From Brasilonema sp. CT11 (GTDB lineage: Bacteria; Cyanobacteriota; Cyanobacteriia; Cyanobacteriales; Nostocaceae): a stretch of 64,000 nt of DNA. Shown piece by piece: positions 37,142 through 45,993 of the stretch. A program made the position numbers and the translations under genes. Location: positions 52,358 to 116,357 of the forward strand of contig NZ_JABXYX010000010.1 of assembly GCF_017982655.1 (NCBI RefSeq), in the 5' to 3' direction. The notes beneath the pieces were generated by a model. It was not told the origin of the DNA. It worked only from the letters and a program-made list of their open reading frames with translations, and did no database searches. Positions within the stretch are counted from its first letter, which is position 1. Every line of letters starts with the position of its first letter.

Positions 37142-38521
37142 ATGATTTCTCAAGAAGTGTCAATTGCCGATATTATTCACAAACAACGTGCCTATTTCAA
37201 GACTGGTAAGACAAAAGACATTAATTTTCGACTTGAACAACTGAAAATTTTAAAACAAGCAGTCACTCAGCATAAAGAGGCAATTATCAATGCACTAAAA
37301 GCAGACTTAAATAAACCAGAATTTGAGAGTTATGCCACAGAAATTGGAGTCATCCAAGAAATTAGCTATGCTATAAAACATATCAAGACTTGGACGAAAC
37401 CTCAGAAAGCACCAGTTTCCCTACAATTATTTCCTGCATCAGCACGCATTTATCCAGAACCGCTAGGAGTCGTTTTAGTTATTAGTCCTTGGAACTATCC
37501 ATTTCAATTAATCATCTCACCATTGGTAGGCGCTATTGCGGCAGGCAACTGTGCAATTCTCAAGCCTTCAGAACTTGCACCAAACACTTCTCATCTTCTC
37601 AGTGAGATGATCAAACAATATTTTGAGCCAGCTTATATTACAGTTATCGAAGGAGGTGTGCAAACAAGTCAACAACTACTAGCAGAAAAATTTGACCATA
37701 TCTTTTTCACTGGTGGTACGGCTGTCGGCAAGATAGTTATGGAAGCAGCCGCTAAAAACCTGACACCCGTCACCTTAGAATTGGGAGGTAAAAGTCCTTG
37801 CATCGTAGATTCTGAGATTAATATCGAACACACCGCAAGACGCATTACTTGGGGCAAGTTTCTCAACTGCGGACAAAGTTGCATTGCGCCAGACTATCTT
37901 TTAGTGGACAAAAAAATCAAAGATAATTTATTAGATGAAATTCAGAAAACATTGCAAGAATTTTATGGAGACAATCCTGCAAGTAGTTCTGATTATGCAA
38001 GGATTATCAATAAAAAACATTTTGACAGATTGGCTCATTTCCTGAAAGAGGGCACAATTCGCATTGGCGGAGAAACCAACCCTTCAGAACTTTATATTGC
38101 CCCAACAGTGCTTGAGGATGTCTCCTTAACAGACTCCGTAATGCAGGAAGAAATTTTCGGTCCTATTCTTCCAGTGATAGAATACACGGACATAACAGAA
38201 GCAATTGACTTAATTAACTCTAAATCGAAACCCTTGGCTTTATATTTTTTTTCTAATAACAAAAATCTGCAACAACAAGTCTTGCAGTCAACCTCTTCCG
38301 GTGGAGTTTGTTTTAACGATACAATGATGCATTATAGTGTTTCATCTTTGCCATTTGGTGGTGTAGGTGATAGTGGAATTGGCAAGTATCATGGTAAATC
38401 CAGCTTTGACACTTTTTCTCATTACAAAAGTGTCTTCCACAATTCCTTTTTGCTTGATTTAAAATTACGGTACGCTCCTTATAAAGACAAGCTGTCTATA
38501 TTAAAGCGAGTTATTGGTTAG
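37142..38521 (+). CDS. aldE: Fatty aldehyde dehydrogenase (ALDH3-type, AldE-like)
   Basis: 459 residues. ALDH3-family signatures: EPLGVVLVISPWNYPFQLI, KPSELAPNTS, FFTGGTAVGKIV, LELGGKSPCIVD, and catalytic Cys in NCGQSCIAPDYLLV, plus EEIFGPILPV. Cyanobacterial AldE oxidises long-chain fatty aldehydes (and related apocarotenals) to acids with NAD. A short hydrophobic C-terminal segment could aid membrane association. Single gene, with a repeat-bearing leader. Confidence 0.9.
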   Translation: MISQEVSIADIIHKQRAYFKTGKTKDINFRLEQLKILKQAVTQHKEAIINALKADLNKPEFESYATEIGVIQEISYAIKHIKTWTKPQKAPVSLQLFPASARIYPEPLGVVLVISPWNYPFQLIISPLVGAIAAGNCAILKPSELAPNTSHLLSEMIKQYFEPAYITVIEGGVQTSQQLLAEKFDHIFFTGGTAVGKIVMEAAAKNLTPVTLELGGKSPCIVDSEINIEHTARRITWGKFLNCGQSCIAPDYLLVDKKIKDNLLDEIQKTLQEFYGDNPASSSDYARIINKKHFDRLAHFLKEGTIRIGGETNPSELYIAPTVLEDVSLTDSVMQEEIFGPILPVIEYTDITEAIDLINSKSKPLALYFFSNNKNLQQQVLQSTSSGGVCFNDTMMHYSVSSLPFGGVGDSGIGKYHGKSSFDTFSHYKSVFHNSFLLDLKLRYAPYKDKLSILKRVIG

Positions 38522-38565
38522 CAATTTTAGCTGTTAAAGTAGGATTGTCTTCTTAACGTCCAGCT

Positions 38566-39300
38566 ATGGGCGTTTATTTGCAAGAGAACAAGTACTTCAT
38601 AATGAGTGACAAATACATCAAACAGCAAAAACAAATCATCCAACAGGTGAAAGATAGTATCTCTCAAGGGCAAAGTCAATTAAGCATTATTGAAATGCGA
38701 AATGATTATGAAAACGATGACGCCATTGGTCTAGCATCACTAGCTTTTCCTCCAAAAGATATTACCCAAATAATATCAAAAGAAATCATTGCTCCACTAC
38801 AAAGCTTAGATTATCACCATTTTTATTATTCGAGTGAATGCCTACATATAACTATTAAAAGTATACGAACTGTCCACAATCCTCCGCTTTTTAAAAACGA
38901 AGATGTGGTGATAGTTGATGAATTATTTACTCAAATAGTTCAAAATTTTCAATCATTCACTTTTCGTTTGGAGGGTTTAATTTTATTCCCAACGAGTGTT
39001 TCTCTAACAGGGTATTGTCATCAAACGCTGAGAAAGTTAGTTCAAGCCTTAGATTTAGGCTTGAAAGAAATAGGCGTACCGGATAATAAAAAATATATCT
39101 CTGATACAGTTTTTTTTGGAAATATGACCTTATGTAGATTTACAGATCAGCCGAGCGCATCATTTCAAAATAAAGTCAAAGAACTGGAAAATATTTATAT
39201 CGGAGAAATGCGGGTGACTGAAATTAGCCTTGTCATATGCAACGCTGTTTGTCATCCCAAAACAAAAAAAGTTATAGGTACTTATAAGTTAAGTCAGTAG
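38566..39300 (+). CDS. 2H phosphoesterase-like protein with a degenerate second motif
   Basis: 244 residues (or 232 from an internal ATG at 38602). Motif 1 ECLHITIKSI (about residue 93) matches the H-x-T motif of 2H phosphoesterases/2'-5' RNA ligases. The expected second motif is at FFGNMTLCRF, where His is replaced by Asn. The rest has FRLEGLILFPTSVSLTGYC, similar to the fold's strands. Catalysis is doubtful; perhaps it binds a nucleotide or RNA. Family call by motif only. Confidence 0.5.
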   Translation: MGVYLQENKYFIMSDKYIKQQKQIIQQVKDSISQGQSQLSIIEMRNDYENDDAIGLASLAFPPKDITQIISKEIIAPLQSLDYHHFYYSSECLHITIKSIRTVHNPPLFKNEDVVIVDELFTQIVQNFQSFTFRLEGLILFPTSVSLTGYCHQTLRKLVQALDLGLKEIGVPDNKKYISDTVFFGNMTLCRFTDQPSASFQNKVKELENIYIGEMRVTEISLVICNAVCHPKTKKVIGTYKLSQ

Positions 39301-39337
39301 GGCGGGAACACCAATGGGGTAACGCCCTACTAACCTT

Positions 39338-39931
39338 TTAATTGCTGTAACGTTCCTCAGCCCAAGGTTCACCACGACGGTGATAGCCATTGCGTTCCCA
39401 AAAACCCAACTCTTCGCGTTCCAAGAACTCTAAACCGTTAATCCACTTGGCGCTTTTCCAAGCGTAGAGATGAGGAACGACAAGCCGCATTGGACCGCCA
39501 TGTTCTGCTGGCAAGGGTTCTCCAAAGACTTGAAAGGCAAAGAAGTTTTCTTCTCGCACAAAGTCTTTCATTGAGATATTAGTTGTGTAGCCACCGTAGC
39601 AGTGTTCCATAACATAATCTGCTTTGGCGTCTACCTCAATGAGTTTCATAAAATCTGGAACCTTGATACCAGTCCACTTGACATCAAGTTTTGACCAGCG
39701 CGTGACACAGTGGAAATCCGCTGTGAATTCGTGCTGCGCAAGCGTCATAAAATCAGACCAGGTAAAGGTCGCAGGTTTTGCCAAACCCCAGATCCGAAAC
39801 TCCCATTCATCTGTACTAACTTGAGGAGTCGCACCGTAGGTTAATACAGGAAACCCCTTGGTCAAGTGCTGACCGGGAGGAACGCGATCGCCATCTTGAT
39901 CTGTAGGCTTGTGAAAAAATTTTCTCACCAT
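39338..39931 (-). CDS. Sulfite-oxidase-like molybdopterin oxidoreductase
   Basis: 197 residues, a single oxidoreductase molybdopterin-binding domain. FHCVTRWSKLDVKWTGI contains the Cys that ligates molybdenum, and GGPMRLVVPHLYAWKSAKWI is the family's C-terminal signature. It lacks a Tat signal and a dimerisation domain, so it resembles cytosolic YuiH-type proteins rather than periplasmic MsrP. Physiological substrate unknown. Confidence 0.9.
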   Translation of the reverse strand: MVRKFFHKPTDQDGDRVPPGQHLTKGFPVLTYGATPQVSTDEWEFRIWGLAKPATFTWSDFMTLAQHEFTADFHCVTRWSKLDVKWTGIKVPDFMKLIEVDAKADYVMEHCYGGYTTNISMKDFVREENFFAFQVFGEPLPAEHGGPMRLVVPHLYAWKSAKWINGLEFLEREELGFWERNGYHRRGEPWAEERYSN

Positions 39932-40210
39932 AGTTGCATAAAAATAACTTTTTTTGAAAACACTCTAATTTTTATATGAAGCTTAAGTAATCGGTCATAG
40001 GTAAAGGGTAACGGTAACTAGTTAGTGGTTAGTGATACCAATTCTGTGTGAAGCTGTACATTATTTTGACCCCTCCAAACCTACCCGAGATCCAAAGGAG
40101 GTGCTGTAGGCGGTGGGATTCTTATGCGTCTTCATATGAAAATGGTATGAGATAATAACTAACAACTAACATCGGACAAGCAACCAGTTACCAATTACCG
40201 AATAGTCGTC

Positions 40211-40387
40211 TTATGATTCCTCTTCTTCCTCTTCTTCAGCTTCTGGATAGACAAAAGTAGAACGTCCAGTCAAAATAGACTTGCCTAGAGAAAGAGCTTT
40301 CTGAGCTTCAACTGTGGCTTTGTGTCTCCATGTAGCTCGACGTTTATCTCGTTTGGACTTGGATGTTTTCTTCTTAGGAACTGCCAT
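40211..40387 (-). CDS. rpmF: 50S ribosomal protein L32
   Basis: 58 residues from the ATG at 40387: [19 protein letters not shown] is the universal L32 start, and the acidic EEEEES tail is common in cyanobacteria. Longer upstream reading frames to 40528 are not real N-termini, because L32 always begins MAVPKKK. Stands alone, divergent from the caspase-like gene. Confidence 0.97.
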   Translation of the reverse strand: MAVPKKKTSKSKRDKRRATWRHKATVEAQKALSLGKSILTGRSTFVYPEAEEEEEEES

Positions 40388-40690
40388 AGTAACGGGTACT
40401 CTAAATGTAGACAACCTTTTTATTCTAAGGCATACAAACAAATGTAGTGAGTGTCGAGTAGAAATCGCTATCTTATGGTTTGCGTCAGTCTTTCTGCTTG
40501 AGGCAACCAAAAAACTGCAACTCCTCAAGTTCCACGCTTGTCTTAGACTCTGAGGAGACGGCAGATTCTATAACAGTCGAATGAGAATCACCTAGACTAT
40601 TAGACAAGGTTAGTAGACATAGGTTAGCCTTGTTCCTTACAAAGTCAATCACTTTCCTAGGCAATTAAACAACGAGTAAGAAAAATCGCG

Positions 40691-42457
40691 ATGGCAAATA
40701 ACTGGGCAATCGCAATTGGTATCAATCAATATCAGTTCTTTCAACCTTTAGACTGCGCTCAAGCAGATGCTGAAGCAGTCAAAGATTTTTTGGTGACGAA
40801 TGGTGGTTTTTTGCCGCAACACTGTCTGGTAATAACAGAGACTTCGCCACCGTTTGGAGATAGATCTACCTATCCCACTAAAGAAAATATTTTACTACTG
40901 TTTGAAGATTTTGCTGCTACTTCCTGGCACCCGCAAGATCGATTATGGTTTTTCTTCAGCGGTTATGGCGTCAACTATAAAGGACAAGATTATTTAATGC
41001 CCGTCGAAGGCGATCCCAATCGCGTTGAACAGACGGGTATAGAAGTGCGATCGCTCATGCAGAGTCTGCAAGTTGCGAACCTCGATGCATTACTATTGCT
41101 TGATATCAACCGTGCTTTCGGAACTTACACAGATGCTTACGTTGGAAAAGAAACAATAGAACTATCTAAAGAACTACAAATTTCTACTATTCTTTCTTGT
41201 CAACCAGAGCAATTTTCCCACGAAAGTCGTGAACTAGGGCATGGATTCTTTACAGCCGCGCTCCTAGAAGCTTTACGTTATGGTAATGGCAGTAATTTAA
41301 CCCATTTAGAAAAATACCTGAGTTTTCGCACGCCAGAACTGTGTCAACACTACTGGCGTCCCACACAAAACCCTGTTATTGTTTTTGTACCCAAGCGACA
41401 GGCGCAGGTTATTTCTCCACCATTGGAGGATAAACGTGAAGCCAAAGTTAAGGAAGTAGCAAAAGAAGTCGCAGAAGTTGCAGGAAAAAATACTCCCCCA
41501 TCTCCCCCATCTCCCCCATCTCCCCCATCTCCCCCATCTCCCTCATCTGCTTCATACCCTCATCCTCAAAAAAAGTCGTCAAACAACCAATTTTTGCCGC
41601 TGGTTCTACTGTGGAGCATAGCTACAATGCTTGTTCTATGCTTAATTGTGGTTGTTTTGTTGCGCGATCGCGTAGGATTGCGGTTAGCCCAGATACTACC
41701 ACCATCTTTGACAAGTGTGACTAACAACAGAAAGATTGTTAATGTATCACCACAACCCAGCCTGACACCATCACCAACCATACTCACCCAACCAGAAACC
41801 CAATTAATCCCCGAAGTCACTTCTAGTCCACAAGTCACTCCAACTCCTGACGAATCTAAACAATCCAACCAAGCACTGTTGGAATTGCAGAAAATGTCCC
41901 TGAGTCAAACTCAAGCGAGTGATTTGAGACAAGCAATAGATACGGCTGGTAAAATTCCTCATGATGATCCTAAGTATGAACAAGCTCAGGAAAACATCAA
42001 GATTTGGAGCCGCATGATTTTAGATTTAGCACAAGCTCGTGCTAAGCAAAGACAGTATGCAAATGCTATTTCCGCTGCACAGTTAGTCCCCAAAGACCAA
42101 CTTCTATACTCAAAAGCACAAACATCTATTAAGCAGTGGCGGCTAAAAGCAAAGCAGTATGTGACCAATACAACCCTTATTGATGCTGCTGTTGGCTTAA
42201 TTCGGGATGGACAGGCTTCTACCTACAATCGCGCTATAGAAGTTGCTAAAAAAGTTCCACGAGATGAACCAGGTTTTGATGTTGCTCAAAAATCTATCAA
42301 CTCATGGAGTGAAAATATTTTGCGTCTTGCCAAACAACGAGCAAACCGAAAAGAATTCAAAGCTGCGATTGAAACCGCTGCTTTAGTTCCAGAGGAAACA
42401 GCCGCATACAAACAAGCGCAGAATGCAATTGCACAATGGCAAAAAAACGGTCAATAG
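40691..42457 (+). CDS. Pseudo-orthocaspase with membrane anchor (catalytic dyad replaced, YN type)
   Basis: 588 residues. A caspase-like p20 domain (about 1-230) with WAIAIGINQYQ start. The catalytic His position reads FFFSGYGVNYKG (Tyr92 for His), and the catalytic Cys position reads LLLLDINRAFG (Asn140 for Cys). Both dyad residues are lost, as in described cyanobacterial pseudo-orthocaspases. Then an SPP repeat linker (about 268-285), one membrane helix (about 300-325), and a C-terminal region of repeating segments (QYANAISAAQLVP, EFKAAIETAALVP) rich in helices. It probably binds partners rather than cleaving them (inference). Confidence 0.85.
   Translation: MANNWAIAIGINQYQFFQPLDCAQADAEAVKDFLVTNGGFLPQHCLVITETSPPFGDRSTYPTKENILLLFEDFAATSWHPQDRLWFFFSGYGVNYKGQDYLMPVEGDPNRVEQTGIEVRSLMQSLQVANLDALLLLDINRAFGTYTDAYVGKETIELSKELQISTILSCQPEQFSHESRELGHGFFTAALLEALRYGNGSNLTHLEKYLSFRTPELCQHYWRPTQNPVIVFVPKRQAQVISPPLEDKREAKVKEVAKEVAEVAGKNTPPSPPSPPSPPSPPSPSSASYPHPQKKSSNNQFLPLVLLWSIATMLVLCLIVVVLLRDRVGLRLAQILPPSLTSVTNNRKIVNVSPQPSLTPSPTILTQPETQLIPEVTSSPQVTPTPDESKQSNQALLELQKMSLSQTQASDLRQAIDTAGKIPHDDPKYEQAQENIKIWSRMILDLAQARAKQRQYANAISAAQLVPKDQLLYSKAQTSIKQWRLKAKQYVTNTTLIDAAVGLIRDGQASTYNRAIEVAKKVPRDEPGFDVAQKSINSWSENILRLAKQRANRKEFKAAIETAALVPEETAAYKQAQNAIAQWQKNGQ
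41494..41548. repeat. 9-bp tandem repeat TCCCCCATC
   Basis: Five to six copies in frame, encoding the SPP linker of the pseudo-orthocaspase. Likely copy-number variable. Confidence 0.85.
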
Positions 42458-42498
42458 TTACTAGTTTTTGGTCATAAGTAGAGACGTTGCACGTGAGG

Positions 42499-42600
42499 CA
42501 GTGCGTTGGGGAGCCAGTACTGTAGGAGGGTTTCCCTCCGTAGGTATCTGGCGTCCGGATTCCCCGACTTGTAGCAACTGCCGAACCCGGAGGGCAACGT
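42499..42600. repeat. Dispersed GC-rich repeat
   Basis: GGCAGTGCGTTGGGGAGCCA, then GGTATCTGGCGTCCGGATTC. Same family as 26518-26650 and 36895-37020. Confidence 0.7.
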
Positions 42601-42654
42601 CTCTACACGTGTGAAATCTCCGAAAACAATCCTTAACTAAACGGTACTGATTTA

Positions 42655-43029
42655 TTAGCAGTACTGTGTGACATCTTCGCCGCATTCATCAGCTAGATAG
42701 CATAGCGCTCGAAAACGTAAGCCAACCAACTCTTCATAGACAGGGTTAAGCTTGCACATTGGCGGAATATGAAACAGGGTTTTCCCAAATAATTTCACAT
42801 CGCGCTCAAAAGGACACTGGGAAGGAATGAACTTGCACAAGCGATGAGCTAGTTGGCGATCGCGAACTGAAACATTGTCTAACCATCGCCGTATGGATTG
42901 GAGAATACCAAACTCAGGCTTAGGCGAAGGACGATGCATCTGGGCTGCTGGGGCGTCTTGTTGTGCTTGATTTAGCGGCACCCAGCTTGCCAAAAATATT
43001 TTTTTTGTGGTATTATGATATACCTTCAT
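42655..43029 (-). CDS. Mo-dependent nitrogenase family protein
   Basis: 124 residues. The C-terminal 85 residues (LQSIRRWLDNVSVRDRQLAH, CPFERDVKLFGKTLFHIPPM and YLADECGEDV) match the Mo-dependent nitrogenase C-terminus family found in diazotrophic and other cyanobacteria. This family is not a nitrogenase subunit; its function is unknown. It lies 11 bp downstream of a small ORF (43041-43175) that probably shares its transcript. Confidence 0.85.
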   Translation of the reverse strand: MKVYHNTTKKIFLASWVPLNQAQQDAPAAQMHRPSPKPEFGILQSIRRWLDNVSVRDRQLAHRLCKFIPSQCPFERDVKLFGKTLFHIPPMCKLNPVYEELVGLRFRALCYLADECGEDVTQYC

Positions 43030-43040
43030 GGTTCACTCCT

Positions 43041-43175
43041 CTATTTCGACTGAGGCTCTTGAACTACCCGATGAACATTTACAACTTTGCCACGACTTGT
43101 TCCGGAAGAACCTTGTCCTGACTGAGATACCATCTGATGATTTGTCTGATCTGATGATTGAGTAGCTACTGGCAT
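43041..43175 (-). CDS. Small Ser/Gln-rich protein upstream of the nitrogenase-like gene
   Basis: 44 residues (TQSSDQTNHQMVSQSG... ending VVNVHRVVQEPQSK). Starts at ATG 43175 and stops 11 bp before the next gene, whose ribosome site (GAGGAG) overlaps the gap. No family is recognised. Placement and clean reading frame favour a real gene, but codon support is limited. Confidence 0.45.
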   Translation of the reverse strand: MPVATQSSDQTNHQMVSQSGQGSSGTSRGKVVNVHRVVQEPQSK

Positions 43176-43270
43176 CAGAGCCTGTTTTATATTATGTCAA
43201 GTTAAGCGCAATTTCCTTTTGATCAGAGGTGCAGTAGAGATATCTTCTTTTTTACTTGACGTAATTAAAT

Positions 43271-43323
43271 TTTTAGTAAAGAAATCTACCTTTGGGTAGA
43301 TAAAGGTGTAACCTTTACTAAAA
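43271..43323 (-). promoter_or_regulatory. Nested hairpin in the leader of the small-ORF/nitrogenase-like operon
   Basis: Outer perfect arms TTTTAGTAAAG (43271-43281) and CTTTACTAAAA (43313-43323) enclose ATCTACC/GGTAGAT (43284-43290 with 43295-43301). ACCTTT and AAAGGT words allow an alternative, mutually exclusive pairing. It lies about 95 bp upstream of the 43175 start. It could be an attenuator-like leader or just a terminator/palindrome. Confidence 0.35.
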
Positions 43324-43739
43324 TTTTCTCACAAAATGAAACACATTTGACGTCACTCTTGATGGCGTAAGTATAAATACTGCAATTTTGCATTCAGGTA
43401 GTCATTAGCTAAGAGCAAAACTCTGTAAATTTGACGCTGATAGTGACTTTTAAATATTACAACCTTCCCCAAAAAAATACTTATAGATAAGAGAGGCTAA
43501 GTAGGAGAGAAAAAGAATACAAGGAAGAAAATTAATTAAAAATCAAGAATTTCGATTTTTTAAAACCCATTTTTCCGCGATTTTACCCACATTTTCACTC
43601 CCAATTGAAAAGTGGTGAGCTGACATTGGAATATGAGTAATTTTGCTGATGCTACAGAACTGTTGATAACAGCATCATAAATTTGTCATCCTCCTCGGAC
43701 AACTTGCAATCTATAACGTATTAGGGTTGACTTACCTGG

Positions 43740-43895
43740 CGTCTTTAAGCTCTACTTCGCGTGACTATTAGACACTGCCGTTTCTCGCGGCTCCGGGATT
43801 CTTGAATCATGGGGCTTTGTGCTCACGATACTGTAAAAATTAGGGTGGATAGCAGCGCCATTCCACCCATGCATGAGCGGGATTACCCCGCCACC
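43740..43895 (-). other. TnpB-type element right-end remnant (candidate)
   Basis: On the minus strand: hairpins GCGGGGTAATCCCGC and GGGTGGA...TCCACCC, then AAGCCCCATGATTCAAGAAT and a GTGTC terminus. The pattern resembles IS605-type right ends with their omega-RNA scaffold. No tnpB ORF remains. Recalled consensus only. Confidence 0.3.
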
Positions 43896-43926
43896 CTCAC
43901 GAACTCCTGTGTGAATTTTGAATTGC

Positions 43927-45699
43927 TTACGATGCTACTTGAGCGGCAGTACGAGTACGTCGCCTTCTCCCATCAGAAACTTTGACTGGTGGTTCGTCAG
44001 GAATTTGCATCAATAAAGTTACGGACGGTTGACAATGTAGTTCCTTGCGCAAAGAGCGTGCGAGTTCCCTCTCCAAAAGCCCTTGCAATCCACCCCAGTC
44101 CACTTGTTGATTTTCACCATCAAAAGAGGGGGCAAATTCTGACCAGCGAACGCTGAGGATTTCTTCAATCCGCTGTTGTACCCACTTTTGCAGTAAGGGG
44201 CGCTCGATACTGGTGACAACACCTCGTAGGTGAATTTCTGGCTTTGCCATCAACTTGCCATTCCAATCTAACGCCATTGCAATTGTGACAATACCTTCTT
44301 CTGCCATACGTTGCCGTTCTTGCAGCACTTTGGCACTAACCATGCCACTACCGGAAGTATCTACCAGTTCCAGACCAGATGCTACTTTACCAGCAACACG
44401 CATTGATTCCTCTGTGAGTTCGACAATATTCCCATTCTCAATAATCACCATGTTTTCCGCAGGAATGCCCATACTCTGAGCTGTTTGGGAATGCTTGACG
44501 AGCATTCGATGTTCTCCGTGAACTGGTAGGAAGAACTTGGGTTTAGTCAGAGCAATCATCAGCTTTTGGTCTTCCTGACATCCATGACCAGAGACGTGAA
44601 TTCCTTTATCCCGACCATAGATGACATTTGCTCCCTGCATCATCAATTTATCGATGACGGTGACTACAGCAATTGTATTTCCAGGAATGGGGTTGGCTGA
44701 GAAGACGACCGTATCTCCTTGGCGAATTCTAATATGGGGATGTTCTTGATTGGCAATCCGGGTCATTGCTGACATCGGTTCACCTTGAGAACCAGTCGTC
44801 AAAATTAAGACCTTATCATCAGGTATATTACGGACTGCTTGCAACGGTTGAAGGAGATTATCATCACACTTGATATATCCTAGATTACGGGCATGGGCAA
44901 TCAAGTTCAGCATGGAACGACCTACTACGCCCACGACACGTTTATACTTTTGCGCCAGTTGCAAAACCATGTTAATCCGATGCACGCTGGAGGCAAAGGT
45001 TGTCACAAATAATCGCCCAGTGGCTTGACTGAAGACTCTGTCCAGATTTGGATACACAGAACGTTCTGAAGGTGTGAATCCCGGTACTTCTGAGTTTGTT
45101 GAATCACTCATCAAGCACAGTACGCCTTTCTCCCCGTGTTCGGCTAGTCTTTGCAAGTCAAAATGCTCACCATCTACGGGCGTATGGTCAATTTTAAAAT
45201 CCCCTGTATGGATAAGTATTCCAACTGGTGTATGAATCGCTACAGTAAAGCTATCAGCTATGGAGTGTGTATTGCGAATATATTCTACAAAGAAATGTTT
45301 GCCAATTCTCACCACATCGCGGGGGAGGACGGTTTTTAACTCAGTGCGATCGCGCACTCCCGCTTCTTCCAATTTCCCCTCTAGCATTGCCAGTGCTAGT
45401 CTAGGACCATAAATCGCAGGAATTTCAAATTGCTTTAGGTGAAAGGCTATCCCACCGATATGGTCTTCATGACCGTGGGTGACAATCATACCTTTAATTT
45501 TGTGGCGATTTTCCCGTATATAAGTCATGTCTGGGAGTACTATGTTGACTCCATGCATCCCATCTGTGGGAAAAGCCAATCCTGCATCTAGCAGGATAAT
45601 TTCATCCTCATACTCAAAAACACAGGTATTTTTACCAATTTCATGCAAACCGCCCAACGGAATGATTTTTAGGGCGGCTAAAGTTTCGTTTTTAGCCAT
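43927..45699 (-). CDS. rnj: Ribonuclease J
   Basis: 590 residues from the ATG at 45699. A beta-CASP metallo-beta-lactamase: VTHGHEDHIGG (metal site), HTGDFKID, MSDSTNSEVPGFT and SGHGCQEDQKL, with a C-terminal dimerisation part. It acts in RNA decay and 5' processing (5'-3' exo and endo). A longer frame to 45783 is less likely because ATG 45699 has a strong ribosome site (TAAGGAGA). It follows dapA and asd on the same strand. Confidence 0.95.
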   Translation of the reverse strand: MAKNETLAALKIIPLGGLHEIGKNTCVFEYEDEIILLDAGLAFPTDGMHGVNIVLPDMTYIRENRHKIKGMIVTHGHEDHIGGIAFHLKQFEIPAIYGPRLALAMLEGKLEEAGVRDRTELKTVLPRDVVRIGKHFFVEYIRNTHSIADSFTVAIHTPVGILIHTGDFKIDHTPVDGEHFDLQRLAEHGEKGVLCLMSDSTNSEVPGFTPSERSVYPNLDRVFSQATGRLFVTTFASSVHRINMVLQLAQKYKRVVGVVGRSMLNLIAHARNLGYIKCDDNLLQPLQAVRNIPDDKVLILTTGSQGEPMSAMTRIANQEHPHIRIRQGDTVVFSANPIPGNTIAVVTVIDKLMMQGANVIYGRDKGIHVSGHGCQEDQKLMIALTKPKFFLPVHGEHRMLVKHSQTAQSMGIPAENMVIIENGNIVELTEESMRVAGKVASGLELVDTSGSGMVSAKVLQERQRMAEEGIVTIAMALDWNGKLMAKPEIHLRGVVTSIERPLLQKWVQQRIEEILSVRWSEFAPSFDGENQQVDWGGLQGLLERELARSLRKELHCQPSVTLLMQIPDEPPVKVSDGRRRRTRTAAQVAS

Positions 45700-45701
45700 A
45701 T

Positions 45702-45709
45702 TCTCCTTA
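45702..45709 (-). promoter_or_regulatory. Ribosome-binding site fixing the rnj start
   Basis: TAAGGAGA on the minus strand directly before the ATG at 45699. It supports the shorter start. Confidence 0.75.
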
Positions 45710-45993
45710 CTCGTGTTCTTTGTTGATAAAAATGTGAAATTTAAAGATTGTTCTTTGTCAATCAATTGTTGTAAAACTGACAAGACAAACAGGCTATGAA
45801 ATCAGTCTGAAAACAGCTGATTCTTTATCAGATGTTCAATTGTTGCTTAATTAATTCGGCTTTAAAAGCTCAAAATTCATAATATATTTATCCAGCCTTA
45901 GCACAGGGGTTTTACCCATATCTTGGTAAAATAAAGCACTTTTATTATAAAAATCTTTCGCAAATTAGCCCGTCTGCCTTCATTATATTCCTA

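Larger units (their letters stand above)
43176..43926. other. Intergenic region with a nested hairpin and an element-like end
   Basis: About 750 bp without a supported ORF. It contains a nested hairpin at 43271-43323 (listed) and, toward the rnj end, two hairpins (43842-43869 and 43875-43890) followed on the minus strand by GATTCAAGAATCCCGGAGCC and a GTGTC end. That segment resembles the right end of TnpB-type elements. Confidence 0.45.

Noticed and set aside
40388..40528. N-terminal extension of L32
   Set aside because: L32 universally starts MAVPKKK; the upstream frame has no family support.
41494..41548. Possible CRISPR or promoter repeat
   Set aside because: 9-bp direct repeat inside a gene, encoding the SPP linker.
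42986..43029. True nitrogenase subunit gene
   Set aside because: The Mo-dependent nitrogenase family name is historical; the protein lacks the P-cluster or FeMo-co cysteines of NifD/NifK.
43842..43890. tmRNA, RNase P or 6S RNA
   Set aside because: Hairpins are present but none of the conserved core sequences of these RNAs could be found.
45700..45783. Longer start for ribonuclease J
   Set aside because: The strong TAAGGAGA site directly precedes the ATG at 45699 and the extra 28 residues do not resemble the family.
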